From: Sphaerosporella brunnea
Taxonomy: Eukaryota > Ascomycota > Pezizomycetes > Pezizales > Pyronemataceae
Direction of reading: 5' to 3'
DNA: 64,000 bases
Assembly (NCBI GenBank): GCA_008704415.1
Contig: VXIS01000083.1
Location: 62,001 to 126,000 of the forward strand
Shown in pieces: positions 1-11,838 of the stretch (its first letter is position 1; every line of letters starts with the position of its first letter). The notes below the pieces were generated by a model. That model was not told the DNA's origin, searched no databases, and was given only the letters and a program-made list of their open reading frames with translations. A program made the position numbers and the translations under genes.

Positions 1-94
1 CTTAATACCTCGCCACCTAAGGCGAACACTCGTACCCGCTCTGGACAAGTTTCTCCTTCCACAGCGGACTTATTGTGCTCCGTTGAAGACCTCA

Positions 95-1619
95 GAAGCA
101 AAGGAGTGGAAGGCTGCTGTTAACACCGTAGTTGCCGCCGTCGACACCGAGCAGATCATAGAATTGATCCCCGAAGCTCTACCTCTCGAGATGACAGTCG
201 TCAAGAGCAGATAGCTTCGTTGTAAAAAGTTCAAAGCCACGGGGAACATTAATAACTATAAGGCTCAATTGATAGCTCAAGGTTGTAATCAAAAAGAAGG
301 ACAAGATTTCGATGGGAATCCAGCCTCATCTCCAGTCGTTGATGATTCAAGTATCCGCCTTTGCCTCGGCCTTGCAGCGCATGGCTACCTGCAAGTTGCC
401 ATTGCTGATTCTCAATTGCCGCACGGCCTTTCCGGGTAGCACGCTACACAAGACGATTTTTCTTCGAGTGCGAGAAGGAGCTTGGCAAGACCCGTGGGAA
501 GGGGAGTGCCCGCTTGTTGTCCCCCAGAGGCGTGAAGCAGTCTGCACGCGGTTGGCCTCAAGACCTCTATGATCCCCTGGTTGAGCACCTTGCGTTTAGT
601 GCATCGGTCCTCTTCCTTAACGATGGAATCATCGTTATGGTCTATGTTGACGATATAAGCATTCTCGCCTCCAACATTGCGATCCTGCGACGGGCTACAC
701 TGTTGTTTTCGCGCCGCAGCTCCGAAAGGTGCTAGCATTGCCATAGGAGATCATTACCAGAATGTGGGAGTCGACGTTCAACATGACCGCAATAGCTGCA
801 CCACCTACATTGATCAGTCCAGATACCTTATGAAGGTTCCGGAACAGTGTCTCATGAGCGACTGCCGACCCCGACACACGCCTATGGAGGAAGGACTTAA
901 CTTTGATTGTTCAGAAGGGGGGGAGCCTGTTGACAAGTCAGTATATCATCAAGCTGTGAGACGCCTTCACTGCGTTATCTACAATTTCGGACTGTTGCAT
1001 GGCCGCTACTCACCAAATCCGGACCAGAAGCATTTGACTGCAGTTAAGCATCTCCCCCGATATCTCAACGCCGCAGCATTGAAAAAACTGGCCCTTACCT
1101 TGCAGTCAAGTTCTACACCTATAGTTGCAAACGCAGATGGAGACAGAGATGCCGACACAGGTAAATGGACGACGGGCTATCTATTTTATGTTCTTGGCGA
1201 TCTGGGGCTCTGGAGGTCTAAGAACCAAACACTTGTCTCTCAGTCAACCATGGAGTCACAGTTGATCGCCCGCGCTGCGGTCAAGACGCAGATTATTACG
1301 TTTACCGGTCTGCTTTGGGAGCTCACACCGAGCTTGCCAATAGCTGCGAGAACGCCAGTTCTTCTCAACGGTAAATTAGCCTTCGGGAAGGTCATTAACA
1401 CTGGGAATTCCCAGGGAGATAGTCTGCACCTTCGCCGTCGGTTTTATTGCCTGCATGAGGCTGTCGCTACCGAGAAGCATATGGTCAAGCACGTTCCATC
1501 GGACGAAATGCTGGCAGATGGGTTGGCGAAGGCGTTGGGAAGGATCATGCACGAGGCGTTCGTGGAGGACATTGGATTGATTCAATTCCTGCTCATTGTC
1601 ACGGCATGAGAAACGGAGG
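95..1619 (+). pseudogene. Ty1/copia pol relic (reverse transcriptase and RNase H)
   Basis: Seen: the start of a copia RT core (EWKAAV, then VVKSR, YKAQLIAQG, PASSPVVDDSSIRL) reads in one frame from 95 to about 430. The catalytic YVDDI box lies at 643-657 in another frame. A third frame (677-1609) carries RNase H, with a TMESQ box near 1250 and a terminal ADGLAKAL motif near 1516. Breaks: an in-frame TAG at 212-214, where the family has tryptophan after VVKSR, and at least two frameshifts. A purine-rich tract followed by TGTTGAAACAGG at about 1620 could be the polypurine tract and LTR start, but no LTR end is recognisable. The element runs off the left edge of the window, so gag and integrase are not visible. 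The copia assignment is secure; activity is excluded. Confidence 0.9.
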
Positions 1620-2867
1620 AGTGTTGAAACAGGATTTTTAGGTAGAGACCGTGGGTGAATCAAGCTTCGTCTCTCGTCATTCAACGGTAGCGATGTCCAC
1701 CACAAGGATCATAATCAACCACAGCCAGGGAGAATGATTCACCCATTTAAGCCCCATCTCAAATCTCCCCATGATTAGGCCCAGGTTCCGAGCAAAAGCT
1801 TCGCCAGCTTTTCCATTCTCCAGCAGCTAAGCATCCAGGCCGTCGTCAATATCCTTAATCAAACTCATCAGCTTTGAGATCCGCTTCAGCCTTCTTAAAG
1901 GCATCAAGGCAATGTTCGCTGGGCGCGTGGGTGCGATGCAGCCTCAGCCGTCCGTGTCAAGATCTCTGGACCAGCAATCGACACAGAACAGCCGAAGTTG
2001 AGTGCTCTGTAATCCAGCCTGACCTTTGGGTGATTACATCACCCGCTCCTTGCAATGTTACCTAAGTGACTGCAGAAACCTCACACTCAGACATGTGGAC
2101 AGGACTCAGAGAACGACTCCGCACAGGGGAGGCTTGCAGCGGGAACTCGCCAGTACATAGACATGCGAATTCACAACTCGGCATGCGTTACAGTCACAGT
2201 CGCTATTAATGATTGCGTGACTTCGAGCAGTGTTGGGCGTGGCACCTGCACCCCAGTTCCTCCAATTGGGACTATATATGTGTTTGGGAGCTCGCGTTCA
2301 GCAGACGCAATCGACTCAGGTTTGTAACCGATAGCGCCAGACGTGGTCTTGTGTTGGGCCCTGATAGATGTTAAGCAGATGCCAGGTTCAGCTGTACGCT
2401 GGAAACAGGATTGCGGTATGCCTGTCTGAGTTGACCTCCTTCTCTTCCTTAGTAACGGCGATACGGAACAAGATTAGGATCCGTTCAGCTCGTTGGGCGG
2501 TATGTGATGCAGGTGTCTGATTAAAGCAGGCGAATGTCACATAGTCAATACCGCATCGGCTGACTGTAAATTGTCGGACGCTGCCCTTGTCCACGATCAA
2601 TGACCAAGTGTGAGTGCTGGAGGTGATTTAGCGGTGGTTTCTACTGATACTTCCATGAAGCGCTCAATTCCGCGCCTCACTCTCCATATCACGAAGTGTG
2701 TATAAACGACCATCACTTGCCAGGTCACGGGGTAGTTTCAAAACAACACCCCCTTAGTTGCCCCCCAGTGTTGTTGGCCCCGACAGCCTGCCACACCCTC
2801 CGGCAGGTCGACCGACATGTGGCTCACACCTCGTGGCACACCCCCCTAAATCGTCTCCCTCGTTCTT
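1620..2867. other. no recognisable gene
   Basis: The stretch may begin with a decayed copia LTR. A TATATA-type box occurs near 2273 and a TATAAAC near 2701, but no convincing reading frame follows either. I see no tRNA-like or repeat structure. Confidence 0.5.
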
Positions 2868-2868
2868 G

Positions 2869-3421
2869 AAAAGTCAATGATGGGCAGCTGCTGTCGACCC
2901 AAAACCGACACCAGCAACTCTCCGCCAAGGCCAACCAGTATGTTCGGCTGGATCGGCAGGTTCAATCTGCGCAATTAAAATCGATGATGCCAGCTGGTGG
3001 CAATGCCGCACAAGCCGGTGTGGCGGAGGGCATCAAATGGTCGTGCTGGGCAGACGAGGAGCTGGTTCATATATATTCCACTGCATGCCGCTGTGCAACA
3101 TTCCTGCTGCTCTTTGCTCAGACTAACAAACCCTTCGAGCTCCAGGCTTCTATTTTTGTATAGAGGCCTATGAAGCTACAACCCGGCCCCGGCAGTCTCA
3201 TACCGTCCCCTCCTTACTTGGCCGATTCCTTCTTGCCAGTGAGCTATGGAGAATGCGCACAGCACGTTCAAAGCACAACATCGAAGGTACTGTTGGCTGG
3301 GAAGCAATTTCTGTTTGGTCGAGCAGAGCACAGAGCAGACCATCCTTTCTGCATGCGTTTGGCCGTGGTGGCACCTGCGTTGGTCATCGGTCTCCAATCC
3401 CGGCAGCGTGGTGTATTTGAT
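2869..3421 (+). other. possible two-exon gene of unknown product
   Basis: Seen: an open frame from 2869 to 3163 reads as a Q-rich, coiled-coil-like segment ending in a hydrophobic tail. A GT at 3161-3162 followed by a CGGCAG acceptor near 3198 would remove about 38 bp and continue in frame into a second protein-like stretch ending at TGA 3419-3421. No start codon is visible upstream. I do not recognise the product. The intron would be unusually short, so this could be chance or a pseudogene remnant. Confidence 0.2.
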
Positions 3422-3565
3422 AGTTATCTGCGAACGCGGATCCTTTTATTCTACCCCAACTGTAGGGTTAACAACAACAACCCCAAACCGACTATTCTGC
3501 GACGGCGGGGTAAGAGGGAAAGGGCGAGCAGATTCCCAGAACGTAGACCGTCAGCGGAAGACTAA

Positions 3566-5472
3566 GGACGCCCGCCCTCCTGAAAGTTTTTGTAATCATG
3601 ATTTGCAAGCAACATTAGAGCCATCGCTGATGTTAATAACATAGTTACAGTCGTTGAGGTTTGCATCTCGATGGTGGAGGTTGACTGTATCGCATCCTTA
3701 TAACGTGTGACACTGGAGTCTCGCCAGCAGAACTGGCTTGGCGGGGTATTGATATCTCCGGAAAGCGCGTCTCCCGCGTAACGTCTCTGCGAGGAATCAG
3801 CAGTTACGTGAAGACCAGAGGAAATGATTAGAGCGATGTGGGATTGACACGACTTGCGCATCATACGTTGACATAAACGTTGGAAAGGTTTCAGTGACAT
3901 GGCTAGTGTACATTGCTGAATGGCAGCGCGTGGCGCGCCAGTATTTGGTAAAAACAGCGATGATAATGTCAGCTTTTGTCAATATACCATGCATGAAAAA
4001 GGACCCGCTGACACAGTGGCCCCGATTTGGTTGCTTTTTGTTGTAATAGCACTTAAACAAACATAGCTTTTGGCGCGATCATGAGATATTTTTCAGCGAG
4101 TGCTCTGGGGAGATCTTATATTACGGGAACACGGACATAGTGAAACGGGTCTGGTTTTCACTGCGGAACAGCCCCGGCGACCATTGATGTACCGTCAACA
4201 TTTGCTGCAGTACAGATAGACAGGTGCCGACTCCAAAGGCGCGATCCGCAAGCCTGAGCTGGAGACGGAACATACTTTTGTGGCCTAGCCGGACTGAAGG
4301 AAGACGATTCATTCTGGACGACGGTGGAAGCCGTGTATCTGAATTTACATGCCTCTAGGGTTTGTAAATCCCTAAAGAACAGACAGAAAAGTCAAGTGGC
4401 AGTGTGCTGATAGCGGCTGACCACCCAGGATGAGCCTAAATCATGTAATAGCACCCGGCCGTAAACATGAGAACCTATGGTACACACATTGCTGCGTCCC
4501 ACCGGTAATTGCAACCCCGTCTAGCTCCCCAACTTCAGGCATTGCCCCAACTGCTGCCACCTGAAACTGACTCCGCTAGCCTGCGCCGCGCCGCCAGATT
4601 TACTCCTGTCCGGGTGGCTGAAGCTGAGGAACCGAGCCAGCAGGGCTCAAGAGCTGGCCTGGACCTGTCGACGCATGGCACGATAACCACCCTTTGCCCG
4701 GTGCTGCGCTCTGCATTGTTGCTGTTTTCAGTAACACTTCCGTGTTGACAGGTTTTGTTTCCAGCACAAAGCGAAAAAGACACGCACCCACGGGATTTGA
4801 AAAACACATGCAAAGGTACATCGATGTACCATCATCAATGCGCACGGCTACAGCAGGACATTTTTGCACTAACTTAGGAGTCGTCCACTTCGTGATCTGA
4901 AAATCCTCGACAACAAGTTTCGCCGTCAAACACAGAAGTTGTTCCTGTCCTCGTGGTTTGTGCTTGAGGATTATGACGGACCTCCGACCTACTACTGAAG
5001 ACAATCCAGAAACACCGCACACTGGTTGTAATTCACCAACACCACAAGACAAGCCGAGAAACCAGCAATTGTAGACAGCAAATGCGAAACCCACTTCACT
5101 CTTAACCATCGCCAGCAGACAGTTGCGAGCCATGATTGCCAAAGATGCGTCCACCCGCCAAAGATCACATGCTAGTCATCCAGTGTTTGTAGAGCCTTAT
5201 TGTGCAGCGTTTCAGTATCTGCCCAATTCCTCAAGAGGCTTGTTGAGCGCATTAATAGACGTGTAGTGGGATCGTGCCACAAGAGGTCTGGGAGATGTGG
5301 GCAGGCGACGAAGCGTCAGCACGCAGTCCACAGCCTGTATTTCGTTCAGCATGGCTATCATGTACCTGGCCAACGCCTTGCACTGTCGCACTATTTGAAA
5401 ATTAGCGTGTGCACGATTTGGAAGCTGTTTGCGAAGGGCTCCTGGTTTGGTTCCGACGGTGATGCAGCAAGA
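3566..5472. other. unassigned stretch with weak ORFs
   Basis: The longest frame is on the minus strand, with an ATG at 5133 and a stop at 4600 (about 177 codons). It has hydrophobic and Cys-containing parts but no motif I recognise. A second minus frame runs 3900-3562 from an ATG. Neither has a convincing promoter, intron or homologue elsewhere in the window. Confidence 0.35.
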
Positions 5473-5889
5473 TCAACACGCTGAAATCTGGTTTGTAATG
5501 ACATCTGGTTCCTTGTAACAGTTTCTTTCGTCATATTGCATTCCGCCATGCAGATATACAGGAGACAGACTATGCCCCGCCCCTGGTTTTGCATGCCTTG
5601 TGCGGCTTGGTGTCACCCGGCTCCGCCTGAGGAGACGTTCATACTCCCACGTGGAGGAGCCATGAATGGTGCTCACGGTGTTTCCAGGGAAATCACCACC
5701 GCTCCCGCACACAACCATTGTCACCGCTTTGCAAAATGCCTGCTGTCTGGCGGGCAACCCTAATGCACCCCACTGCTGCACTAGACGCTTTCCCTTGTCA
5801 TTTTCGGTCGTGACAGCATTATTTTCAACCAATCGTCTTTCAAAACGTGTGTACCGCGATGAAGGACCGTCTGCATCTGCCACCACCAC
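5473..5889 (-). CDS. unrecognised ORF fragment
   Basis: An open frame of about 138 codons has balanced, protein-like composition (alternating charged and hydrophobic residues, no low complexity). There is no ATG near its 5' end; the first codons follow a TGGTGGCAG that could be a splice acceptor, so it may be an internal or terminal exon. I do not recognise a domain. It overlaps a plus-strand frame (5666-6184) of similar length, and only one of the two can be real. I prefer the minus frame on composition alone. Confidence 0.22.
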   Translation of the reverse strand: MVVADADGPSSRYTRFERRLVENNAVTTENDKGKRLVQQWGALGLPARQQAFCKAVTMVVCGSGGDFPGNTVSTIHGSSTWEYERLLRRSRVTPSRTRHAKPGAGHSLSPVYLHGGMQYDERNCYKEPDVITNQISAC

Positions 5890-7415
5890 AATCGTTCCTC
5901 AGTGTGTTGTCACACTAGTTTGCGCGATCGATATACGCACCGGTCCAGGCGATCGTGAAGAGTGTGTTCTCATGATTCCTCATCTTTTGGAGGGCACATA
6001 TAACCTCTTTACGATGGACACGATCCGAGCCGGCTCGAGTCAAAAGCACAAGCCTCACGCCAGAGCCGGTGCGATCGGCCCAAATTTTGAGCGTGAGGGG
6101 GCTCGAACAACGCTGAGTCTGGCTCTAGCTGGGCTCGAGGTTTTACTTAGAACTGTGTTTGCTCCAAGCGAAAGTCCTGGGTAATTCAAGCCATCGGGCC
6201 GCATCAACCCCCGTTTCAACCCACCTCCACTCCATCGCGACCGACAACCCCATGTCTCATTACCCATATACTGCACCCTGCACGTATTGTAACTGTCCAG
6301 TGCGAGGCCAATACCCTTCCCAGCTTCAGTAGCAGCAACGCAAACTCGGGTCGACGCCATCCATCATTGACGATGCCGGCCAGGTACCGCACCAGTCATT
6401 GAATCTAGCGACCTCAGGTTTACCATGAGGTTGCGGCTATATTTGGAAATATTCTAGGACGCACACAGACCACCAACGTTCAAGGGACCATAAAGTGACT
6501 AAGATTGCTCTCTATCTTTGCGAGCCCTCGGTATTGATCCACGTCATGGGCAGAAGTTGAATGAATACCGGGTCCCTTCCGATGCACAAATAGCGAGGAA
6601 TTACCTCGCTATCTGCGATGCAAGTGTTCCCTGTGAATAGCTCTTCTCCGTGTAAGTTTGGACATCATCCAGCCGCTCCTGAATGGTGCCGATCCTCTGA
6701 CGCAGTCCGTAACAGTTTTAGCGCTGGAAATATCATTACAAAGAGGCGGAAACGTCTCCTGTAGTAGTCGAGCAGAACGTCACTGCTGCACAAGCACTGG
6801 CTGGATCAACAGGAAGCCGAACCGTGGAAGGAGTGGGGTTAGGACGACCCGGATGATGTACAGGTCGCAGCCGGAGAAAGTGTGAACGTTGCGGGTACAG
6901 CTGGTGAGAGTGTGGGTTAATAGCAATCACAATGCCCCGGACGGTGCGGCTTGCGCCGCCGAGGCTGCTCTAAACTCCTCCTCAGGGCTAGTGATGGACA
7001 CGAGTCAGCACCAATCAATCCTCCAAGATCAGCTCAAGCTGGCTCGGCTCGTAGAGGCAGAGACTCGGGATCGCGTCCGAGCTTTTCGTGAGCTCAAACA
7101 GCAGCTTGAGCATTACCAGACTTCAAGCTCGAGGACTCTGTTAAATCTAGGTAATAGTATTCAACGTATCTACGAATATAAACTGGCTGCCATTCCTCTG
7201 CTTACGGATCGTTCTCACTGTCTAGGAGTGATTCCTGATGGGTATCTGGGACCACAACCTCATCGCTACACTCAATCTCGACCTCAACGTCCTTGCTTAA
7301 CCTTCCTCGTTCCCACTTTTCCATCCTACCCAACGAGGTTTTGCGCAACAAGCAAGGGCTACTTGAGGCCTCCAGCTTGGGAGAAACGACCAGCCGGGAC
7401 ACTCGTGGCTGTTAT
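5890..7415. other. hAT-like subterminal (CGAG-rich) debris, no gene
   Basis: Clusters of GAGCCGGCTCGAG-type words at 6025-6150 and 7030-7130, and a TAGTGATGGACACGAG at 6989, resemble the ends of the H2 hAT family. I cannot pair them into an element with a target-site duplication. Otherwise there is no supported gene. Confidence 0.4.
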
Positions 7416-7423
7416 AGAGAGCC

Positions 7424-8906
7424 CAGTGTTGCACACGAGTCGAGAGTTCTCGCCCAGGGTCTCGGTCTCGTGAGAAGCCGGTCTCGTGGCAGTCTCGTCG
7501 GTTCTCGTTCGGTGTCGTCATTCTCGCGAGTGCTCGGTTGTCTCGCCAACATTCAGGCTGCTATGGTTCCGCTGTTGTTTAGGGAGGCCGTGAAGTGCGT
7601 GCAGGGCGCGGGATACTGGATTAATGAAAGCCCTATGGTACACGGGTTGTATAGAGGATGGATTTTTAATACATGAGCGTGTATAGATGCTGGACCCTGT
7701 GTTTAACGGAACCCCACCAGCCCAGCGTCGCCACACCGAAGGGTTTACGTCCTCATTCCAACGTGTTGAGTTTTTTTGGGGGCTCCCATCAATGCCTGGA
7801 TGGCCAACAGGACTGCAGGTTGCCTGCGTTCAGACCTTTGAAGTTGCGCCAGATGGAAAGCTTGTTTATATTATATTAGTGTTGTCCTGTGAGGTAGTCC
7901 CGCGGGGGTGATGTGGCTCCCCCGGGTCAACAATAACTAGAAGCTGTTACTCTCGATGGAATGAGCTCAAACTGACAGATGTAGGGCATCAAAGGATGCC
8001 CTTTTACCCGCTGTACTCAGATTTATCCCCCCATAGATGGTTGTTGTGTGGGGTTGCCATCCGGGGGTCCTGCAGCTCCCCTGGGTCAACAATAGCTGGA
8101 AGCTATTACTCGCTACGGAATGGGCTCAATCTCACAGATATAGGGCACCAAAGGACGCGGTTTGACCCGCTCTTCTCTGATTTATCCCCCCATAGATGGT
8201 TGTTGTGTGGGGTGGCCCCGCGGAGGTCCTGTGCCTTGTCCGGTTCAAAAATAGCTGGAAGCTGTTACTGGCCATGGAATGGCTTCAAACTCACAGATAT
8301 GAGGCGTTAGAGAACACTTTTTCTCACTCTGTACTCATATCTATACCCATAGCTGCTTGTCTTGTGCGGTAGTCCCGCGGGGGTCCAGTTCTGTTATTCA
8401 ACCCAGCGTAAGCCATCTCACGATACTCTTGTTGTGTGGATGCTGACGCCGCGGTTTAGCTTCCACAGTGCCGGCAGTACGAATGTTCTCCGCTGCAGGG
8501 AATGCTCACGAACGTCATCAAGCTCGCATGGCCCCCGACACTCTCCAGGCCATCATCACATGGCGGGCATGGTGGAAGCAGGGCGCTCTGGGGTTTGATT
8601 CGGTCATTGCCAGTGCATAGTGATTCGGTGGAGGATGACCAATGATATGTTCCATATCGAGTGGCTGGTGCACAATTTGTTGTTATTTTCCTCGCCCGGC
8701 TAGGTGCACCAGCGCGCATGACCCGTCCGCCCAGTTTGCGATGCAGACTGGAATGTCTCCCGCGCTGGAGAGATTCTTGCCGGGTCTCGCCCGGTCTCGT
8801 GAGGCCGCCGTCATTCTCGGTCAGCCTCGCCATTCTTGAGTGGTCTCGACAGTTCTTGACGTGTCTCGAACATTCTCAGTCTCGTCTCGCGGTCTCGTGT
8901 GCATCA
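7424..8906 (-). mobile_element. hAT element, family H3, interrupted by a satellite array
   Basis: Seen: the left end CAGTGTTGCACACGAG (7424) is an inverted match to the right end CTCGTGTGCATCACTG (to 8906). The flanking 8-mers AGAGAGCC (7416-7423) and CGCGAGCC (8907-8914) agree at 6 of 8 positions, as expected for a decayed hAT target-site duplication. Both ends carry GAGAC/CTCGG-type subterminal repeats. The segment 8386-8906 matches, in reverse, the H3 copies at 43833-44413 and 49455-50213. No transposase domain is recognisable. The middle holds the S150 array, so the array was captured or inserted after the element landed. Confidence 0.6.
7915..8385 (+). repeat. S150 satellite, three tandem units of about 160 bp
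   Basis: Each unit contains a 'CTCAAACT.ACAGATATAGGGC' stretch (at about 7968, 8127 and 8287, so a 160-bp period), a 'TTATCCCCCCATAGATGG' block and a 'GTGGGGT..CC' block. The same unit recurs in arrays at 39.7-41.0 kb and 47.05-49.45 kb. A plus-strand ORF over the array is a by-product of the repeat. Confidence 0.85.
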
Positions 8907-9053
8907 CTGCGCGAGCCATTCTGGGGAGTGTTAGGAAGCGATGGCCATTCGCTTTCCACCAATCCACAGGGTTGCCCTCGCGCATCCATTAATTCGTGTT
9001 CCATTGCTCTGCTGGTGATGCTGCGGCGGTGGAAGGTAGTAGGTCGTATTCGG

Positions 9054-9147
9054 TGTTAAGAAGCGCCTACTCGCATCTAGCTCTGTAGCGTCAATATATC
9101 TTATCTACCCACGTTCTTAGTCCGCTGGGTCAAACCTGGCGTCAACA
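9054..9147 (+). repeat. 5' LTR of copia A (internally deleted)
   Basis: It begins TGTTAAG and ends GCGTCAACA. It aligns with the last 90 or so bases of the 3' LTR at 11839-12008 (CTACTCGCA.CTAGCTCTGTA, then CTACGTTCTTAG), but about 80 bp after the first four bases is missing. Confidence 0.8.
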
Positions 9148-9164
9148 GGTTCTGAGCCCAGCGC
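9148..9164 (+). other. primer-binding site, half-tRNA initiator Met type
   Basis: GGTTCTGAGCCCAGCGC sits directly after the LTR end. Its reverse complement resembles the anticodon arm of initiator tRNA-Met (GGGCTCATAACC core) rather than a tRNA 3' end. Equivalent sites are GGTTATGAGCCCGGCGC at 24351 and GGTTATAAGCCCGGCGC at 45729. Known from Drosophila copia and several fungal Ty1/copia elements: priming uses an internal tRNA-iMet fragment. Confidence 0.75.
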
Positions 9165-9374
9165 TATGACTTCGATAAGAACAGACAACCCCAGGAAGAG
9201 ACGCGACGACGAAGGTCGACACAGGCGAGGCCGCAGAAGGGCAGACCCAAAAAGAGAAGTCGCGAAAAGGTCGACAAACCATCTGCCATTCGACAAGTTT
9301 AATCAGCGCGGTCCGACAGCTGTTTTGACATGGAGCTGGAGCTGCTACGGACAGGTTTGATCGGCGGAACACTG

Positions 9375-9690
9375 AAGTTGTGGGGGTTAAGACAACTGGA
9401 GCTTGGAGGATCGCCTACGCATATCAGCGCGCGATCGTAGCTCGCCGAAATCCTGAGTTGTGGGCATAAGACAACTGGAGCTTGAAGGATCAGAAAGGCA
9501 CCGGTTTTAGCTCAGCGAAGGAGCTTGGAGACTTGTTTCGACGGAGCGGAAGAGAAGCGCTTTTAGCTCGACAAGGAAACTTGGAGAATCGTTTCGACAG
9601 ATCAGAAGAGACGTGTTTTTAGCTCCGCAAGGGGTCTTGGAGGATTGTACACAGACCGAGAAGAAACGACTTGAGCTCAACGAAAACCCG
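9375..9690 (+). repeat. tandem repeats in the copia A leader
   Basis: Between the primer-binding site and gag, a unit of about 60-65 bp recurs four to five times. It is built from 'AGCTC..CGAAGGAGCTTGGAGA' followed by 'TCGTTTCGACAGATCAGAAGAG'. Shorter forms of the same leader occur at 45890-45990 (+) and 32060-32290 (-). The function is unknown; it lies where a packaging or dimerisation signal would be expected. Confidence 0.7.
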
Positions 9691-9778
9691 GAGCGGTTGG
9701 CGCAAACAGCGGGAACCCAAGGAACGCGTGGCGAAAACGACGAAAGACGCAAGAAGAAACAGAGAGAACTGAAGCAGC

Positions 9779-11051
9779 ATGACGGCGCAAGCAATACCAT
9801 TGCTTCAAGGCGACAACTACCCGGTGTGGGTGAGACCTATGAAACGTCAGCTGGAGGGAGCAGGACTGTACGCCTTGATATCTCGACATCGAAAGCAGCC
9901 GAAGCCGCCAATTGTACCTCAAGGATCGACGCTTCTTGCAACGGACGAACGCGAGCCACAATGCAATGATCCAGCGTATCTCAACTGCTGGTATCGCCAG
10001 ACCGCCGACCTCAACAGATTCCGTGGAGGTCAAGAGAGAGTGCGAGAGTTGATTCACTCTGGACTACATGACTCCATATTGATGAAGGTTAAAGACGATG
10101 AAATCTTGGCCACTGCGAAAGCGCTGTGGAATGCTCTCGCCGATGAGTATCAACGGGCTGCCAAGCAAAATCCCATGGCTGGTCTCATGGCGCTACTGAA
10201 AACGAAGAGAATGGATTACGACAGTATCGCCGAGAACCAAAGCAACTTGAAAGCCACTGCAGCAAGGTGCGAGGCAGCTGGCATCGTAATTGACAACACG
10301 TTGATGGCTACTATCATCCATAAAGGCCGAAGAGACGACGCGCATTGGTGTCACTTGCGGACTGAAATTCTGGATTTGATAGATGCCGACGATTGTGGGT
10401 CGACAAAGATCTTCGAGCGAATGGAGCAATGTGAGAGATCAATACCTGCTTGGAAGCTGGTACCAGCGACGGAAGCAGCACCGACTACAAAGGAGGCAGC
10501 AGCCACGGATATGGTGATGTACGCCATGGATAGATGCCGACGATTGTGGGTCGACAAAGATCTTCGAGCGAATGGAGCAATGTGAGAGATCAATACCTGC
10601 TTGGAAGCTGGTACCAGCGACGGAAGCAGCACCGACTACAAAGGAGGCAGCAGCCACGGATATGGTGATGTACGCCATGGATAGACCAGGAGACGGCACC
10701 AGCTGCTGGTACTGCGGAATGATGGGTCACATGAAACGACACTGTCCAGAGAAGAAGAGGAATCACAAATTTGGCTCTAGCAACAAGACGTCCGAGACCA
10801 AGGAGGTAGCCAACACCGATTATGTACTGTTGACATCAGCTTCCTCGAAGATCCCGATGCCGGTTTTCCCAGATCACCGCGATGACGGAGCAGACACATT
10901 GATTGCTAGGCAGATAGCTGCTTTCGCCGAAGAGACGGCCAATTTGGCTGCGGAAAGGGCTGCTGTTGCCGCAGAAAGGGCCGCTGTCGCCAGACAGCGA
11001 GCCCACTGCGCCGAAGGGAAAGGACAGGAGCGAGTTTCTTACGCCAAATGA
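9779..11051 (+). pseudogene. copia A gag (nucleocapsid polyprotein), frame broken by a duplication
   Basis: The ATG at 9779 opens a gag frame (PLLQGDNYPVWVRPMKRQLEGA at the N-terminus, the usual copia gag pattern). It stays open past 10530. A second frame continues to 11051 and carries a CCHC zinc knuckle (CWYCGMMGHMKRHC, about 10711-10752) followed by a charged, alanine-rich tail. The switch of frame is caused by a 151-bp tandem duplication (10378-10679), which is not a multiple of three. Homologous starts exist at 46003 (+) and 32020 (-), both truncated. The Gag role is coating element RNA in virus-like particles. Confidence 0.88.
10378..10679 (+). repeat. 151-bp tandem duplication inside gag
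   Basis: Copy 1 is 10378-10528 and copy 2 is 10529-10679. They appear identical by eye, and the hexamer GATAGA marks the start of each copy and the junction after copy 2. The unit shifts the gag frame by one. Identity suggests either a very recent event or an assembly artefact. Confidence 0.9.
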
Positions 11052-11690
11052 GAGAGAGAACTAGCTTCACCAACAAGAAAGCTCGTTTCGCCAAAGAATG
11101 GAAGCCGAAGGAAATATTGTATTGCCGAAAAGATAACGAAGACGAAAGCTGCTGTTGCCAAAGACAGGGCTCATTTCGAGAAAGCGCAGGAGAGAACTGC
11201 CTCTACCGGACAGACAGCTGGATACGACTGCCAGACAAAGCAGAGAAAGAGGAGGAAAGCGACTTTGGAAGCGGGAAAGAGCCGGAAAGAGCAGTCTTTT
11301 CCGAAGGGATGGGTATGGCAGACGGTGGTGGAATCGGACACCGTTTATGCTCAGAAAGGGCGAGTCATGATACCTGCGGATATGACACCAAATCAAACGT
11401 GGATCAAGTACGTTTGGGTAGCCAGATGGATCGTACTGCCACGAAAGACCCGGGAATTTGAGGAATTGCGTACCGTTCATGCTCAAATAGGGGGAGCTAT
11501 GATAGTTGCCGTTATCCACGGGTGAATGCGTGCGACATTGAATCAGATGGCGATCAAGCGCTTTTGAGTAACCAGATGGATCATACGGCTACGAAAGATC
11601 ACGATGGAAATAACAAAATTGGTTCGAGCTATCTGCGAAAGACTCAGGAAACGCGACAAGGCATGGGCCAACTTGAGTACGACCATCTAT

Positions 11691-11729
11691 TGTGATGGAT
11701 TGACGAAGCCGTTGGAATCCGTCAAATAA
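11691..11729 (+). pseudogene. copia A pol C-terminal stub
   Basis: A short frame ending …DGLTKPLESVK and TAA matches the end of copia RNase H as seen at 1516-1550 and 23233-23420. It is all that remains of pol. The preceding 11052-11690 has purine-rich, gag-like repeats but no enzyme motif. Confidence 0.6.
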
Positions 11730-11838
11730 GTGATTGTTGTGAAAGCCAAGAACCTGACGGACGGATATGAAGGATCGGAAAGGCGTGGGATGATACTGTG
11801 AAGGATTGGGAAGATGGTTCATGCTCGGATAGGGGGAG

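Noticed and set aside
7996..8310. Plus-strand ORF of 104 codons
   Set aside because: It lies wholly on the S150 satellite units and repeats with them.
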